This document shows, in pieces, positions 55,194 through 64,000 of a stretch of DNA of 64,000 nucleotides. Each line of letters starts with the position of its first letter. Position 1 is the stretch's first letter. Both the position numbers and the translations under genes were made by a program. A model generated the notes under the pieces. The model did not search any database and was not told the origin of the DNA. It was given only the letters and a program-made list of their open reading frames with translations. The stretch comes from CAYOBW01 sp964402115 (lineage in GTDB: Bacteria > Verrucomicrobiota > Kiritimatiellia > UBA8416 > CAYOBW01): positions 1 to 64,000 of the forward strand of contig CAYOBW010000004.1 of NCBI GenBank assembly GCA_964402115.1. The letters run 5' to 3'.

Positions 55194-55281
55194 GCGACGG
55201 AGCGGATCCCCTCGAGTGGTGTCAGTGTCGGAGGCACAGGGTGGCAACGCCTGCCGAAGCGGGCGCATGAGGGAGGCTGGC

Positions 55282-57378
55282 ATGGGTACGGAGCTGCAGG
55301 GTCTCGGCGACAATCCTTTTCTGAGCGTGGGCAAGCTCCCGGATTTTCCGGCGCTGACCCCCGAGGGGGCGGTGCCGGCGGTGCGGGCGGCGCTGACGAC
55401 AGCTGCCGCAGGGCTGGAGGCTTTGGAGCGGCAGGCGATGCCGACGTGGGACGGGCTCATGGCCCCCCTGGCGGCGCTGGAGGCCCCGCTCGATTACGCG
55501 TGGAACCTCGTGGCGCACCATCTGGGCGTGTTGAACAGCCCCGCCTGGCGCGAGGCACACGACGCCGTGCAGCCGGAGGTCGTGGCCTTCGGACTGCGCC
55601 TGGGACAGAGCCGGCCCCTGCTGGCCGCGTACGAAGCCCTGCGCGACGGACCGGAGTGGGCCGCTCTGAGCCCTGTCCGCCGCCGCATTGTCGAGGCCGC
55701 AATTCGCGCGGCCCGGCTTGCCGGCGTCGGCCTGGCGCCTGACGCGCGCACCCGGTTCAACGCCATCAGGTGCGAGCTGGCGGAGTTGGGAACGACCTTC
55801 AGTAACCACGTGCTCGATGCCACCAAGGCCTTTGCCCTGCGCCTCGTGGACCCCGCCGACGTGGAGGGCCTCCCCGCCTCGCTGCTGAGCGTCACGGCGC
55901 AGGCCGCGCGTGCGGCCGGCGATGCCGGCGCCACGGCCGAAGCTGGCCCGTGGCGCATCACGCTTGACTTTGCCGTTTTCGGGCCGTTCATGGCTTACAG
56001 CAGGCGGCGCGAGCTCCGCGAACGGCTCTATCGCGCCCAAATCACCCGCGCTGCCGCCGAACCCTACGATAACGCCCCGCTGCTGGACCGCATTCTCGAG
56101 CTGCGCGGCGAGCTGGCGCGCCTGCTGGGGTACCGCACGTACGCGGAGGTGAGCCTGGTCGATAAGATGGCGCCCGACGTGGCGACGGTGGACACGTTGT
56201 TGCGGCAGCTGCGCGATGCCGCCTGGAATCCCGCCCGTCGTGACTTCGCCGCTTTGGTGGCGGCAGCGGAGGGTGCTGCTCCGGCTGACGGCGACGTGCG
56301 GCACTGGGATGTGGCGTTCTGGTCGGAGCGGCTGCGGGAACAGCGGTTCGCCTTCAACGCCGAGGACCTGCGGCCCTATTTTGCGTTCCCCCGCGTGTTG
56401 GAAGGGCTTTTCGCGCTCACGCGTCGTCTCTTCGGCGTCGTGGTGGCGCCGGCGGACGGCGAGGCGCCGGTGTGGCATCCCGACGTGCGGTTCTACCGCG
56501 TGCAGGATCTGCAGGGCCGCCCTCTGGCCGCGTTCTACCTGGACCCCTATAGCCGACCGGCCAGCAAGCAGGGCGGGGCCTGGATGAATCCGGCGCTCCC
56601 GCGCATGCGCCTCGCGGACGGCACGCTGGCCCTGCCCGCGGCATACCTCGTCTGCAACCAGATGCCACCGGTGGGCGGGCAGCCGTCGCTGCTGACCTTT
56701 CGCGAGGTGCAAACCCTCTTTCACGAATTCGGCCATGGTCTGCAGCACATGCTGACGACCGTGGATGAGGCAGGGGCGTCGGGCATCCGCAACGTCGAGT
56801 GGGACGCGGTGGAGATCGCGAGCCAGTTTATGGAGAACTGGCTCTACCACGGGCCGACCCTGCAGGGCCTGACGGCTCACGTGACCACGGGGCTGCCGCT
56901 CCCCGACGAGCTCCTGGCGCGGGTGCTCGCCGCGCGCACGTTCCAGGGCGGGTGGCAGATGTTGCGCCAGGTGTACCAGTCGATGCTGGACATCGAGCTG
57001 CATCACCGTTACCGACCCGGCGCGCACGAGTCCCTGGAGGACGTGCAGCGTCGCGTGGCCGAGGTGGCGACGATCCTGCGCCCCCTACCGGAGGACCGCT
57101 TCCTATGCGCCTTCTCGCACATCTTCGCGGGCGGCTATGCGGCCGGCTACTACAGCTACAAGTGGTCGGAGGTCCTGGCGTCCGACGCCTTTGCGGCGTT
57201 CGAGGAGGCGGGGCTGGACGATCCGCACGCGCTGGCGGCCACCGGACAACGGTACCGCGACACGCTGCTGGCGCTCGGGGGCGGGGCGCATCCGCGCGAG
57301 GTCTTCAGGCGGTTCCGCGGCCGCGACGCGCGCCCGGACGCGCTGCTGCGGCACTGCGGGCTGCTCGCCGGCAGTTGA
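55282..57378 (+). CDS. M3-family oligopeptidase (oligopeptidase A-like)
   Basis: 698 residues, near the usual length for oligopeptidase A/PrlC. Zinc motif H-E-F-G-H at 481-485 (TLFHEFGHGLQHM) with downstream Glu in VEWDAVEIASQFMENW. NPFLSVGKLPDFPALTPE is the typical N-terminus. Cytoplasmic enzyme that trims short peptides, including signal-peptide remnants. ATG 55282 is preferred over 55267 because GGGAGG lies at 55271-55276. It is convergent with gmd, with only 3 nt between stops. Confidence 0.93.
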   Translation: MGTELQGLGDNPFLSVGKLPDFPALTPEGAVPAVRAALTTAAAGLEALERQAMPTWDGLMAPLAALEAPLDYAWNLVAHHLGVLNSPAWREAHDAVQPEVVAFGLRLGQSRPLLAAYEALRDGPEWAALSPVRRRIVEAAIRAARLAGVGLAPDARTRFNAIRCELAELGTTFSNHVLDATKAFALRLVDPADVEGLPASLLSVTAQAARAAGDAGATAEAGPWRITLDFAVFGPFMAYSRRRELRERLYRAQITRAAAEPYDNAPLLDRILELRGELARLLGYRTYAEVSLVDKMAPDVATVDTLLRQLRDAAWNPARRDFAALVAAAEGAAPADGDVRHWDVAFWSERLREQRFAFNAEDLRPYFAFPRVLEGLFALTRRLFGVVVAPADGEAPVWHPDVRFYRVQDLQGRPLAAFYLDPYSRPASKQGGAWMNPALPRMRLADGTLALPAAYLVCNQMPPVGGQPSLLTFREVQTLFHEFGHGLQHMLTTVDEAGASGIRNVEWDAVEIASQFMENWLYHGPTLQGLTAHVTTGLPLPDELLARVLAARTFQGGWQMLRQVYQSMLDIELHHRYRPGAHESLEDVQRRVAEVATILRPLPEDRFLCAFSHIFAGGYAAGYYSYKWSEVLASDAFAAFEEAGLDDPHALAATGQRYRDTLLALGGGAHPREVFRRFRGRDARPDALLRHCGLLAGS

Positions 57379-57381
57379 CGC

Positions 57382-58434
57382 TCAGGACAGCCCGGGCACG
57401 GCCAGGCCGATGTCGCGTGCGTCGTGGGCGAGCATGACCCGGACCAGCTCCTCGAAGGTGACGGAGGGCGTCCAGCCGAGCTGCGTGCGCGCCTTCGTGG
57501 GGTCGCCGTGCAGGAGGTCGACCTCGGCCGGGCGGTAGTAGCGGGGGTCCACGCGCACCACGATGCGTCCGGTCCGGGTGTCTGTGCCGGTCTCGCTCTC
57601 CGCTGCGCCCGACCACGCCAGCGGCATGTCGAGGAGCTCGAAGGCCCGCGCGATAAAGGCGCGCACCGTGTGCGTTTCGCCGGTGGCGAGGACGTAGTCG
57701 TCGGGTGTCGGCATCTGCAGCATCATCCACATGCCGCGCACGTAATCGGGCGCAAAACCCCAGTCGCGCTGCGCATCGAGGTTCCCCATGTACAGGCAGT
57801 CCTGGGTGCCGGCCTTGATCCGGACCGCGGCGCGCGTGACCTTGCGCGTAACGAACGTTTCGCCGCGTCGCGGCGACTCGTGGTTGAAGAGGATGCCGTT
57901 GCTCGCGTGCAAGCCGTAGGCCTCGCGGTAGTTCACGGTGATCCAGTACGCGTAGAGCTTGGCCACGGCATACGGCGAGCGGGGATGGAAGGGGGGCGTC
58001 TCCCGCTGCGGCACCTCGTGCACCTTGCCGTACAGCTCGGAGGTGGAGGCCTGGTAGAAGCGGCAGGCGAGGCCGGTCTCGCGGATCGCGTCGAGGATGC
58101 GCAGCGTGCCGATCGCATCGGTCTCGGCGGTGTACTCCGGCACCTCGAAGGAGACCTTCACGTGCGACTGCGCGGCGAGGTTGTAGATCTCCTCCGGCTG
58201 GATGGATTCGATCAAGCGGTTGAGGTTGCTCGAATCGGTCATGTCGCCGTAGTGCAGCAGGAACCGGATGCCCCGCTCATGCTGGTCGTGGTAGAGGTGC
58301 TCGATGCGCGCCGTGTTGAAGGAGCTGGCGCGCCGGATCAGGCCATGCACCTCGTAGCCTTTCTCCAGCAGGAGTTCCGCGAGATAGGAGCCGTCCTGGC
58401 CGGTGACTCCGGTGATGAGCGCGCGTTTTGCCAT
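57382..58434 (-). CDS. gmd: GDP-mannose 4,6-dehydratase
   Basis: 350-residue short-chain dehydrogenase converting GDP-mannose to GDP-4-keto-6-deoxymannose, the entry to GDP-fucose, rhamnose or perosamine. NAD motif RALITGVTGQDGSYLAELLL, catalytic STSELYGKV with the Thr/Ser and Y-x3-K (YAVAKLYAYW), and the GMD-specific NHESPRRGETFVTRK. ATG 58434 aligns with other GMDs; the TTG at 58443 is not needed. No GDP-fucose synthase follows, so the downstream sugar is uncertain. Confidence 0.96.
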   Translation of the reverse strand: MAKRALITGVTGQDGSYLAELLLEKGYEVHGLIRRASSFNTARIEHLYHDQHERGIRFLLHYGDMTDSSNLNRLIESIQPEEIYNLAAQSHVKVSFEVPEYTAETDAIGTLRILDAIRETGLACRFYQASTSELYGKVHEVPQRETPPFHPRSPYAVAKLYAYWITVNYREAYGLHASNGILFNHESPRRGETFVTRKVTRAAVRIKAGTQDCLYMGNLDAQRDWGFAPDYVRGMWMMLQMPTPDDYVLATGETHTVRAFIARAFELLDMPLAWSGAAESETGTDTRTGRIVVRVDPRYYRPAEVDLLHGDPTKARTQLGWTPSVTFEELVRVMLAHDARDIGLAVPGLS

Positions 58435-58468
58435 AGTGAGCAACCTCTCTGTCCGGTCCGCTGCCGCA

Positions 58469-59431
58469 TCAGGTCAGGCCGTGATAGGCGCGGTACCAGG
58501 CCACGAAGCGTGGAATGCCGTCCGCGATCGGCGTGGTGGGTTCGTAGCCAAGCTTGCTGCGCGCGCGCCCGATGTCGGCGTAGGTCGCCGGCACATCGCC
58601 CGGCTGCATGGGCAGCAGTTCCATCTGCGGTTCCACGCCCAGGCAGCCGGCGATGGTGCGGATCATGTCCATGAGGTTCTCGGACCGGTGGTTGCCGAGG
58701 TTGAAGATCTCGTAGCGGGCGAGGTCGGGCGCGAACAGCGCCGCCAGCACGCCGGCAACGATGTCGGCCACGAAGGTGAAATCCCGCCGCATGTCTCCGT
58801 GGTTGAAGACCTGGATGGGCCGCCCGGCCAGCATCGCCTCCGTGAACAGCCACATGGCCATGTCGGGCCGGCCCCAGGAGCCGTAGACGGTGAAGAAGCG
58901 CAGTCCCACGGTCTGGAGGCCGAAGAGGTGGCTGTACGTGTGCGCCATGAGTTCGTTGGCCTTCTTCGTCGCCGCGTAGAGGCTGACGGGGGTATCCACC
59001 GGGTCGTCCTCGCTGAACGGCAGCTTCGTGTTGCCGCCGTAGACGCTCGAACTGGAGGCGTAGACAAGGCGCGGGCAGCCGGCGTGGCGGCAACACTCGA
59101 GGATGTTGAGGAAGCCTTCGAGGTTGGCCTTCTCGTAGGTGAAGGGGTGGGTCAGCGAGTAGCGCACCCCGGCCTGCGCGGCGAGGTGGCAAACGCGCTC
59201 GAACGCGTGCCGTTCGAAAAGGCGTGCCAGCCCGTCGCGGTCGCACACGTCCATCTCCACCGCCGTGTAACCCGCCCGGCTGACGAGTTGAGAGAGACGG
59301 TCGCGCTTGAGCTGAACGCTGTAGTAGGGGTTGAGATTGTCAACCCCCACCACTTCGTGACCGGCAGCCAACAAGGCGTTGGCCGTATGGAAGCCGATGA
59401 AGCCCGCCGTCCCCGTAACCAGAATCCTCAC
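58469..59431 (-). CDS. NAD-dependent sugar-nucleotide epimerase (UDP-glucuronate 4-epimerase-like)
   Basis: 320 residues. Rossmann start MRILVTGTAGFIGFHTANAL, VDNLNPYYSVQLKRDRL (a signature of UDP-glucuronate 4-epimerases), SSSSVYGGNTKLPFSEDD and Y-x3-K in YAATKKANELM; FTVYGSWGRPDMAMWLFTEA is typical. It should interconvert UDP-GlcA and UDP-GalA, though GalE-like activity on N-acetyl sugars cannot be excluded. 34 nt upstream of gmd. Confidence 0.92.
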   Translation of the reverse strand: MRILVTGTAGFIGFHTANALLAAGHEVVGVDNLNPYYSVQLKRDRLSQLVSRAGYTAVEMDVCDRDGLARLFERHAFERVCHLAAQAGVRYSLTHPFTYEKANLEGFLNILECCRHAGCPRLVYASSSSVYGGNTKLPFSEDDPVDTPVSLYAATKKANELMAHTYSHLFGLQTVGLRFFTVYGSWGRPDMAMWLFTEAMLAGRPIQVFNHGDMRRDFTFVADIVAGVLAALFAPDLARYEIFNLGNHRSENLMDMIRTIAGCLGVEPQMELLPMQPGDVPATYADIGRARSKLGYEPTTPIADGIPRFVAWYRAYHGLT

Positions 59432-59461
59432 GCTGCCTCCTTGTACCGCAACGGGTCGTCG

Positions 59462-60784
59462 TCAGGCCCGCACGACGTTGCGGGCCGGTTTGCAGGCGCC
59501 GCGCGCATCCACGACCAGCTTGACCCACTTGCGCAAGGCGTCGTGGTCCACGTTGTCGTGGGCGGTCGAGATCACGGCCACGTCGTACTTGCCCTGCTTC
59601 AGCTTGTTCCAGTCGCGGCTCTTGATGCCGGCATACTGGGGGTGTTCACGCGTCGGGTTCACCACCGGGCAGTAGGGGTCGTAGTAGTCCACCTTCGCGC
59701 CCAGCGCTTCGAACTCCTTCCAGAGCTCGTACGTCGGGCTCTCGCGATCGTCGTCCACGTTCTTCTTGTAGGCCAGCCCGACGAGCAGCAGCCTGGCGCC
59801 CTTCAGCGACAACCCGCGATCGTTCAGCGCCAGCAGCGTGCGCTGCACGACGTAGCGCGGCATGCCCGTGTTGATTTCGCCGGCCAGTTCGATGAACTTC
59901 GTCGGCATGCCGAACTCCTTCGCCTTCCACGTCAGGTAGAAGGGGTCGATCGGGATGCAGTGGCCGCCCAGGCCGGGGCCGGGGTAGAAGGGCATGAACC
60001 CGAACGGCTTCGTGCTGGCGGCGTTGATGACCTCCCAGACGTCGATGCCCATCTCCGTGAAGACGATCTTCAGCTCGTTGACGAGCGCGATGTTGATGCA
60101 GCGGAAGATATTCTCGACGAGCTTCACGGCCTCCGCCGTGCTGCAGTTCGACACGGGCACGGTCCGGCAGATCACGGCGCTGTAAAGCGCCTGCGCCACG
60201 GCGAGGCAGTCCGGCGTCATGCCGCCCACGACCTTCGGAATCGTGGCGGTCGAGTACTGTTTGTTGTTCGGATCCTCGCGCTCGGGCGAGAAGCAGACGA
60301 AGAAGTCGCGGCCGGCTTTGAGCCCGCTCAGCTCCTCTATGATCGGCGCCATCACCTCGTCGGTCGTGCCCGGGTACGTCGTGGATTCGAGCGAGACCAG
60401 CTGGCCCTTGCGCACGTAGGGCCCCATGCTGCGCGCCGTGCTCTCGATGAAGGAGAGGTCCGGGTCGCGGTGCTTGGTCAGCGGGGTGGGGACGCAGATG
60501 ATCAGGGCGTCGCACTTCCCGACGAGTGAGAAATCGGTGGTGGCCTTGACGCGCGCGCGGGCCTTGAACACCTCCGCAATGGTCTTGGCGGGGATGTGCT
60601 TGATGTACGTCTCGCCCCGCTTCAGCTTCCCCACCTTGCGGTCATCGATGTCGAAACCGATGCAGGGGAAGCCGGCCTTGGCAAACTCGATCAGCAGGGG
60701 CAGGCCGACGTACCCGAGGCCCAGGATGCCGACCACGGCTTCGCGCTTCTCGATTCGATCCAGCAATTCGACCCTCATGTTCAT
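59462..60784 (-). CDS. UDP-N-acetylhexosamine 6-dehydrogenase (WbpA/WecC-like)
   Basis: 440 residues, nucleotide-sugar dehydrogenase. NAD motif GILGLGYVGLPLLIEF, catalytic Cys in GLGGHCIPIDPFYLTWKAKE, plus VSLESTTYPGTTDE and ENIFRCINIALVNELK. It oxidises C6-OH of UDP-GlcNAc or UDP-ManNAc to the uronate. With wecB immediately upstream the likely product is UDP-ManNAcA or a derived sugar acid. ATGAACATG gives two adjacent start codons at 60784 and 60778. Confidence 0.93.
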   Translation of the reverse strand: MNMRVELLDRIEKREAVVGILGLGYVGLPLLIEFAKAGFPCIGFDIDDRKVGKLKRGETYIKHIPAKTIAEVFKARARVKATTDFSLVGKCDALIICVPTPLTKHRDPDLSFIESTARSMGPYVRKGQLVSLESTTYPGTTDEVMAPIIEELSGLKAGRDFFVCFSPEREDPNNKQYSTATIPKVVGGMTPDCLAVAQALYSAVICRTVPVSNCSTAEAVKLVENIFRCINIALVNELKIVFTEMGIDVWEVINAASTKPFGFMPFYPGPGLGGHCIPIDPFYLTWKAKEFGMPTKFIELAGEINTGMPRYVVQRTLLALNDRGLSLKGARLLLVGLAYKKNVDDDRESPTYELWKEFEALGAKVDYYDPYCPVVNPTREHPQYAGIKSRDWNKLKQGKYDVAVISTAHDNVDHDALRKWVKLVVDARGACKPARNVVRA

Positions 60785-60828
60785 CGCTTCCTCCATCTGC
60801 AATGTGGCGACCGGCGCCGGTCGCCCGG

Positions 60829-61998
60829 TTATACGCTGGCCTGCACCAGCGCCTCGACGATACGTTCCGCGGCGTGACCGTCCCACAGCGGGGGACGGTG
60901 CTCCCGCTTGGGCACCCCGCGCATGGCGTGAAAACCCTGGCGGATCGTGGCGACATCGTTGCCGACCAGTTGCGACAAGCCGCCCTGCTCCCACAGCGTG
61001 ACCGGCCGCTCCGTGTTGCGCCGGAGCGTGACGCACGGGGTGCCGAGGACGCAGCACTCTTCCTGCAGGCCGCCGCTGTCGGTCAGCAGGATGCGCGCGT
61101 CGAGGTTGGCCTTGAGCATCTCGTGATACGTCAGGGGCTCCACGAGCACGATGGCGGGCGTGCGCAGGATGCGCGTCCAGAGACCGAACTGCTGCAGCTG
61201 CTTCCGTGTCCGGGGATGGATAGACCACACGAGGGGCATGACGGCGCACACTTCCTCGATCAGGAACTCCACGATGGGGCCCAGGATCGTGGCATGGTCC
61301 ACGTTCGAGGGGCGGTGCAGCGTCAGCACGGCGAAGTCGCGGCCGGCAAGCTGCACGGGCGGGTGGGTGGCGCCGTCCGCAATGCGGCGCGCGGTCAGGA
61401 CGCTGTCGAGATCCAGCGCGGCAGCCGCCGGGCGGTTGCGGTCGAGCGTGTCGATCATCACGTTGCCGACGCAGCGGATGCGCGCCTCGGTCACCCCCTC
61501 CGCGCGCAGGTTCGCGTCGGAGATGGCGTCGGGCGTCAGCAGCAGGTCGGACAGGCGGTCCGTGACCAGGCGGTTGATCTCCTCGGGCATGGCCATGTCG
61601 AAGCTGCGCAGCCCGGCCTCGATGTGGGCGAGCTTGACGTGCTCCTTCTTCGCGACGATGGCGCCGGCGCACGTGGCGTTCACGTCGCCCACCACCACGA
61701 GCCAGTCCGGCCGCCACCGCTGCATGACCTGCTCGAGGGCGATCATCGTGCGGCCGACCTGCTCGGCATGCGTCCCGGAGCCAACCCCCAGGTCCACGTT
61801 CGGTTCGGGGATGTTGAGGAGCTGGAAGAACGAGGCCGACATGTCCTTGTCGTAGTGCTGTCCGGTGTGGACGAGGAAATGCTCGATCGGGCGCGCGGCA
61901 TCGGCACGGTTCCACGCGTCGATGGCCGCCGCGAACGGGGCGATCTTCATGAAGTTGGGGCGCGCGCCCACCACGGACATGATCCGCAAAACTGCCAT
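60829..61998 (-). CDS. wecB: UDP-N-acetylglucosamine 2-epimerase (non-hydrolysing)
   Basis: 389 residues. Conserved elements: SVVGARPNFMKIAPF, VHTGQHYDKDMSASFF, VVVGDVNATCAGAI, HIEAGLRSFD, PEEINRLVTDRLSDLL, LTLHRPSNVD and LLTDSGGLQEECCVLG. Produces UDP-ManNAc from UDP-GlcNAc for the dehydrogenase encoded next (44 nt downstream). ATG 61998 is chosen; the GTG at 62007 is a weak alternative. Confidence 0.96.
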   Translation of the reverse strand: MAVLRIMSVVGARPNFMKIAPFAAAIDAWNRADAARPIEHFLVHTGQHYDKDMSASFFQLLNIPEPNVDLGVGSGTHAEQVGRTMIALEQVMQRWRPDWLVVVGDVNATCAGAIVAKKEHVKLAHIEAGLRSFDMAMPEEINRLVTDRLSDLLLTPDAISDANLRAEGVTEARIRCVGNVMIDTLDRNRPAAAALDLDSVLTARRIADGATHPPVQLAGRDFAVLTLHRPSNVDHATILGPIVEFLIEEVCAVMPLVWSIHPRTRKQLQQFGLWTRILRTPAIVLVEPLTYHEMLKANLDARILLTDSGGLQEECCVLGTPCVTLRRNTERPVTLWEQGGLSQLVGNDVATIRQGFHAMRGVPKREHRPPLWDGHAAERIVEALVQASV

Positions 61999-62058
61999 GG
62001 CTATCACGCGCGCCGCAACTGGGGCGGCCGCTTGTTCCCTCCGCTCGGATTCTGGTGC

Positions 62059-63981
62059 TTATGGGCCCCGAAAAGCTGTGAGAGTATGGCAGTACGCGTC
62101 AGGATTGCCAATATCAAACCGCCGGCCCTGCGTCACTAGACCGAAGCAGCCCTCCTCGCGGCGCAGCCGGTCGAGGCAGGAGGTCAGCTGAAACTCCCCG
62201 GCCTCCCTGACGTTGCGGCGAATGTTCTCCCCCAGGTAGTCGAAGAGCCTGGGCGCGAGGACATACTGGCCGAAGACCGTCAGGAAGCTGTCCGGCTCCA
62301 GGCCGTCCACCTGCAGGTTTGCCCTGGCGTACTCGAGGTTCGGCTTCTCGGTCAGCTCCGTGACGGCGAGCAGGCGGCCGGGGGTCTCCCAGCGGCCGGC
62401 GGCGCAGCCGAAGTGGTGGACCTCGGCGCCGGGGGTGGCCTGCAGGCCGATGACGCTCCGGCCGCGCTGGGCGTACGCGTTCACGAGCTGCCGGGCGCAG
62501 GAGACGTCGGTGCTCGAACGATAAAGATGATCGCCGAGCATCAGCAGGAACGGCTCGTCCCCCACCCATTCGCGGGCGCAATAGACCGCGTGCCCGAAAC
62601 CCTCCTGGCTGTCCTGCGCGAGGAAGGTGATGCGCTGCCCGATATCCATCAGGTACCGGCAGTAGTCCTGGTTCTCGCGCGAAAGCCGGTTGAAGTTCTC
62701 GATAGGAGGGGGCACACAGAAGATCTCCTGAAAGAGCTCCAGGTCGCGGCTCTGCACCAGGATGCAGATCTCCTCGACCCCGGCGCTGAGGGCCTCCTCG
62801 ACGATGGCGAGGATCACGGGCTTGGCGCGTCCGTCGCGGTCCACGATGGGGAACAGCTCCTTCTTGACTGCCTTCGTCGCCGGGAAGAGCCGGGTGCCGA
62901 ACCCCGCCGCGGGTATGACGGCTTTGCGCACGCGCAGCGGGGCCTGGAGCGTGAGCTTCAGGCACGACAACCCCAGCTCGCCTTCGAGCAGGGCTACGAC
63001 ACGGTCCTGCGCGGCTGCGTCGCGGGCCACGAACTGCGCGCAGCCGTCGCCCTGGGAGCCCACGCCCTTGCCGCCGTACACGTAGGGCTGCAAGGCCGGA
63101 TAGGCCAGCACCGTGTGTAGCGCGGGCGCGGTCAGCTGCGCCGGGCAGGCGGGCTGCAGGTGGCGGTCGAAAGCCGCCTGCGCCTCGGTCATCAGCGCAC
63201 CCACGCGCGCCGGATCGCCCCGGCGAATGGCCGCGGCGGCCTCCGCGACGATGTCGGCGTTGATGGGACCCAGGTACTCCTGCACGCCGCGCTGGACGGG
63301 GGTCTCCGCGAACGGGTAGCAGTGATTGAGGCTGTTCAGAATCTCGCGGGTGTCCTTGCCAGCCCTGAGGTCCACGATGACGAAGTGCAGGTCCTGTCCG
63401 ACCGAAACCTCGCGCACATCCATGCGATCGCCGTCGAACGTCATCAGGATGGGCTGGCTGCCGTAGGCGCAGCCCTGGTCAAGGCGGCCACAGCGCGACG
63501 GTGTCGTGATCTCGCCCAGGTACGCCAGTTCCATTTCACCGCGCACCGTGAGCTTGAGGTCGTAGAGCCGGTTGAAGGCGCGGGCGACCAGCACGCAAAT
63601 CGCCGCGCTGGAGGAGAGCCCCTTCTTCACGGGCAGGTCGGTGTGGTCGTTGTTGACCTCCATCCCGCGGACGCGGTAGTGGGTCATCACCTGGTAGGCC
63701 ACGCCCGCCGCATAGCTGAAGAAGCCGCCCTCCTGCGCGGCCTGCAGCAGCGCGCTCTGCTGCATCGGCAGCTCGCAGGGACCGATGGGCGTGCCGTCCT
63801 CAAGCGTGGTGCGGACGATGAACTTGGAGGGGTGGGGCTTCACCTCCGCGTGTACGCCCTGGTTCGTGCCGCAGATGATGGCCTGGCCTTCGCGAATGTC
63901 GGCATTGATGCGCCGATAGCCGCCGGCCCAGTCGCTATGCTCGCCAAAGAGGCAGATTCTACCCGGTACGAACAGTCTCAT
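62059..63981 (-). CDS. bifunctional GHMP sugar kinase-sugar nucleotidyltransferase
   Basis: 640 residues, two enzymes in one. Residues 1-about 345 are a GHMP kinase: MRLFVPGRICLFGEHSDWAG (galactokinase-like motif 1), VKKGLSSSAAICVLVARAFN (ATP loop), YGGKGVGSQGDGCAQF (motif 3). Residues about 350-640 are a GalU/RmlA-type nucleotidyltransferase: VIPAAGFGTRLFPATKAVKKE, MLGDHLYRSSTD, and LTEKPNLEYA. Together they would phosphorylate a free sugar at C1 and make its NDP form, i.e. a salvage route feeding the glycan pathway. Order is the reverse of the fucose FKP enzymes. GGGAGGG upstream supports ATG 63981. Confidence 0.9.
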   Translation of the reverse strand: MRLFVPGRICLFGEHSDWAGGYRRINADIREGQAIICGTNQGVHAEVKPHPSKFIVRTTLEDGTPIGPCELPMQQSALLQAAQEGGFFSYAAGVAYQVMTHYRVRGMEVNNDHTDLPVKKGLSSSAAICVLVARAFNRLYDLKLTVRGEMELAYLGEITTPSRCGRLDQGCAYGSQPILMTFDGDRMDVREVSVGQDLHFVIVDLRAGKDTREILNSLNHCYPFAETPVQRGVQEYLGPINADIVAEAAAAIRRGDPARVGALMTEAQAAFDRHLQPACPAQLTAPALHTVLAYPALQPYVYGGKGVGSQGDGCAQFVARDAAAQDRVVALLEGELGLSCLKLTLQAPLRVRKAVIPAAGFGTRLFPATKAVKKELFPIVDRDGRAKPVILAIVEEALSAGVEEICILVQSRDLELFQEIFCVPPPIENFNRLSRENQDYCRYLMDIGQRITFLAQDSQEGFGHAVYCAREWVGDEPFLLMLGDHLYRSSTDVSCARQLVNAYAQRGRSVIGLQATPGAEVHHFGCAAGRWETPGRLLAVTELTEKPNLEYARANLQVDGLEPDSFLTVFGQYVLAPRLFDYLGENIRRNVREAGEFQLTSCLDRLRREEGCFGLVTQGRRFDIGNPDAYCHTLTAFRGP

Positions 63982-64000
63982 GTGTGCCCTCCCGATGCCC

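Noticed and set aside
59462..61915. Long upstream extension of the UDP-HexNAc dehydrogenase frame into wecB
   Set aside because: The extension lies wholly inside wecB in another frame; the ATG at 60784 aligns with family starts.
1..64000. CRISPR arrays, tRNA or rRNA genes, insertion sequences
   Set aside because: No regularly spaced repeats, cloverleaf-like intergenic sequence or transposase was found on either strand.

Overview
The window is a high-G+C, densely coded bacterial chromosome segment. Gene content points to the Planctomycetota-Verrucomicrobiota-Lentisphaerota/Kiritimatiellota side of the tree. Indicators are Tat-exported Gfo/Idh/MocA oxidoreductase, 3-keto-disaccharide hydrolase (DUF1080), DUF6807, GH95, GH127 and sulfatase genes, an Hanks-type kinase, a Tad pilus locus and an ebo/EDB cluster. 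This is inference from gene families; there is no rRNA or other phylogenetic marker in the window. I see no tRNA, rRNA, CRISPR array, IS element or origin. No stretch longer than about 300 bases lacks a gene; the largest gaps (about 120-190 b) are at 13519-13710, 17538-17655, 18055-18209, 25300-25470, 30197-30322 and 47825-48003.

(1) 7-13518, minus strand: a 13-gene operon with overlapping or almost touching genes. It reads KS-alpha, catalytically dead KS-like partner, TPP-dependent E1 alpha and beta, family 2 glycosyltransferase, acyl carrier protein, two alpha/beta hydrolases with substituted nucleophiles, three GT4 enzymes, a MurJ-like flippase and a fourth GT4. It looks like a surface glycoconjugate locus with a built-in carrier-bound acyl or ketide pathway, and it is the best candidate for an undescribed system. 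(2) 13711-27978: carbohydrate catabolism. Tat-exported oxidoreductase, GH95, DUF1080, a DUF4173 membrane protein, a UroD-family protein, GH127, the AmrS radical SAM enzyme, a discoidin-domain lipoprotein and a sulfatase; also a YajD-type HNH protein and a cluster of hairpin repeats. (3) 27975-30196, minus: a GNAT-aminotransferase fusion and a PlsY-like acyltransferase sharing an operon with the sulfatase. (4) 30323-35780, minus: ebo (EDB) metabolite cluster, order eboB-eboC-phosphatase-eboD-eboE, with no eboA seen. (5) 35803-44297, minus: Tad/Flp pilus genes with an FHA-fused CpaF motor. (6) 44352-47824, plus: a CxxCxGxG zinc-finger protein overlapping a membrane Ser/Thr kinase, divergent from the pilus operon. 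(7) 48004-50535: a vsr-dcm-endonuclease restriction-modification module with visibly lower G+C, probably acquired. (8) 50552-57378: a very large secreted putative glycosidase, DUF6807 and an M3 oligopeptidase. (9) 57382-63981, minus: nucleotide-sugar genes (gmd, UDP-uronate 4-epimerase-like, UDP-HexNAc dehydrogenase, wecB, and a GHMP kinase-nucleotidyltransferase fusion).

Together regions 1 and 9 could make and export an acidic, deoxysugar-containing polysaccharide or glycolipid, while regions 2 and 8 degrade fucose-, arabinose- and sulfate-bearing glycans from outside.
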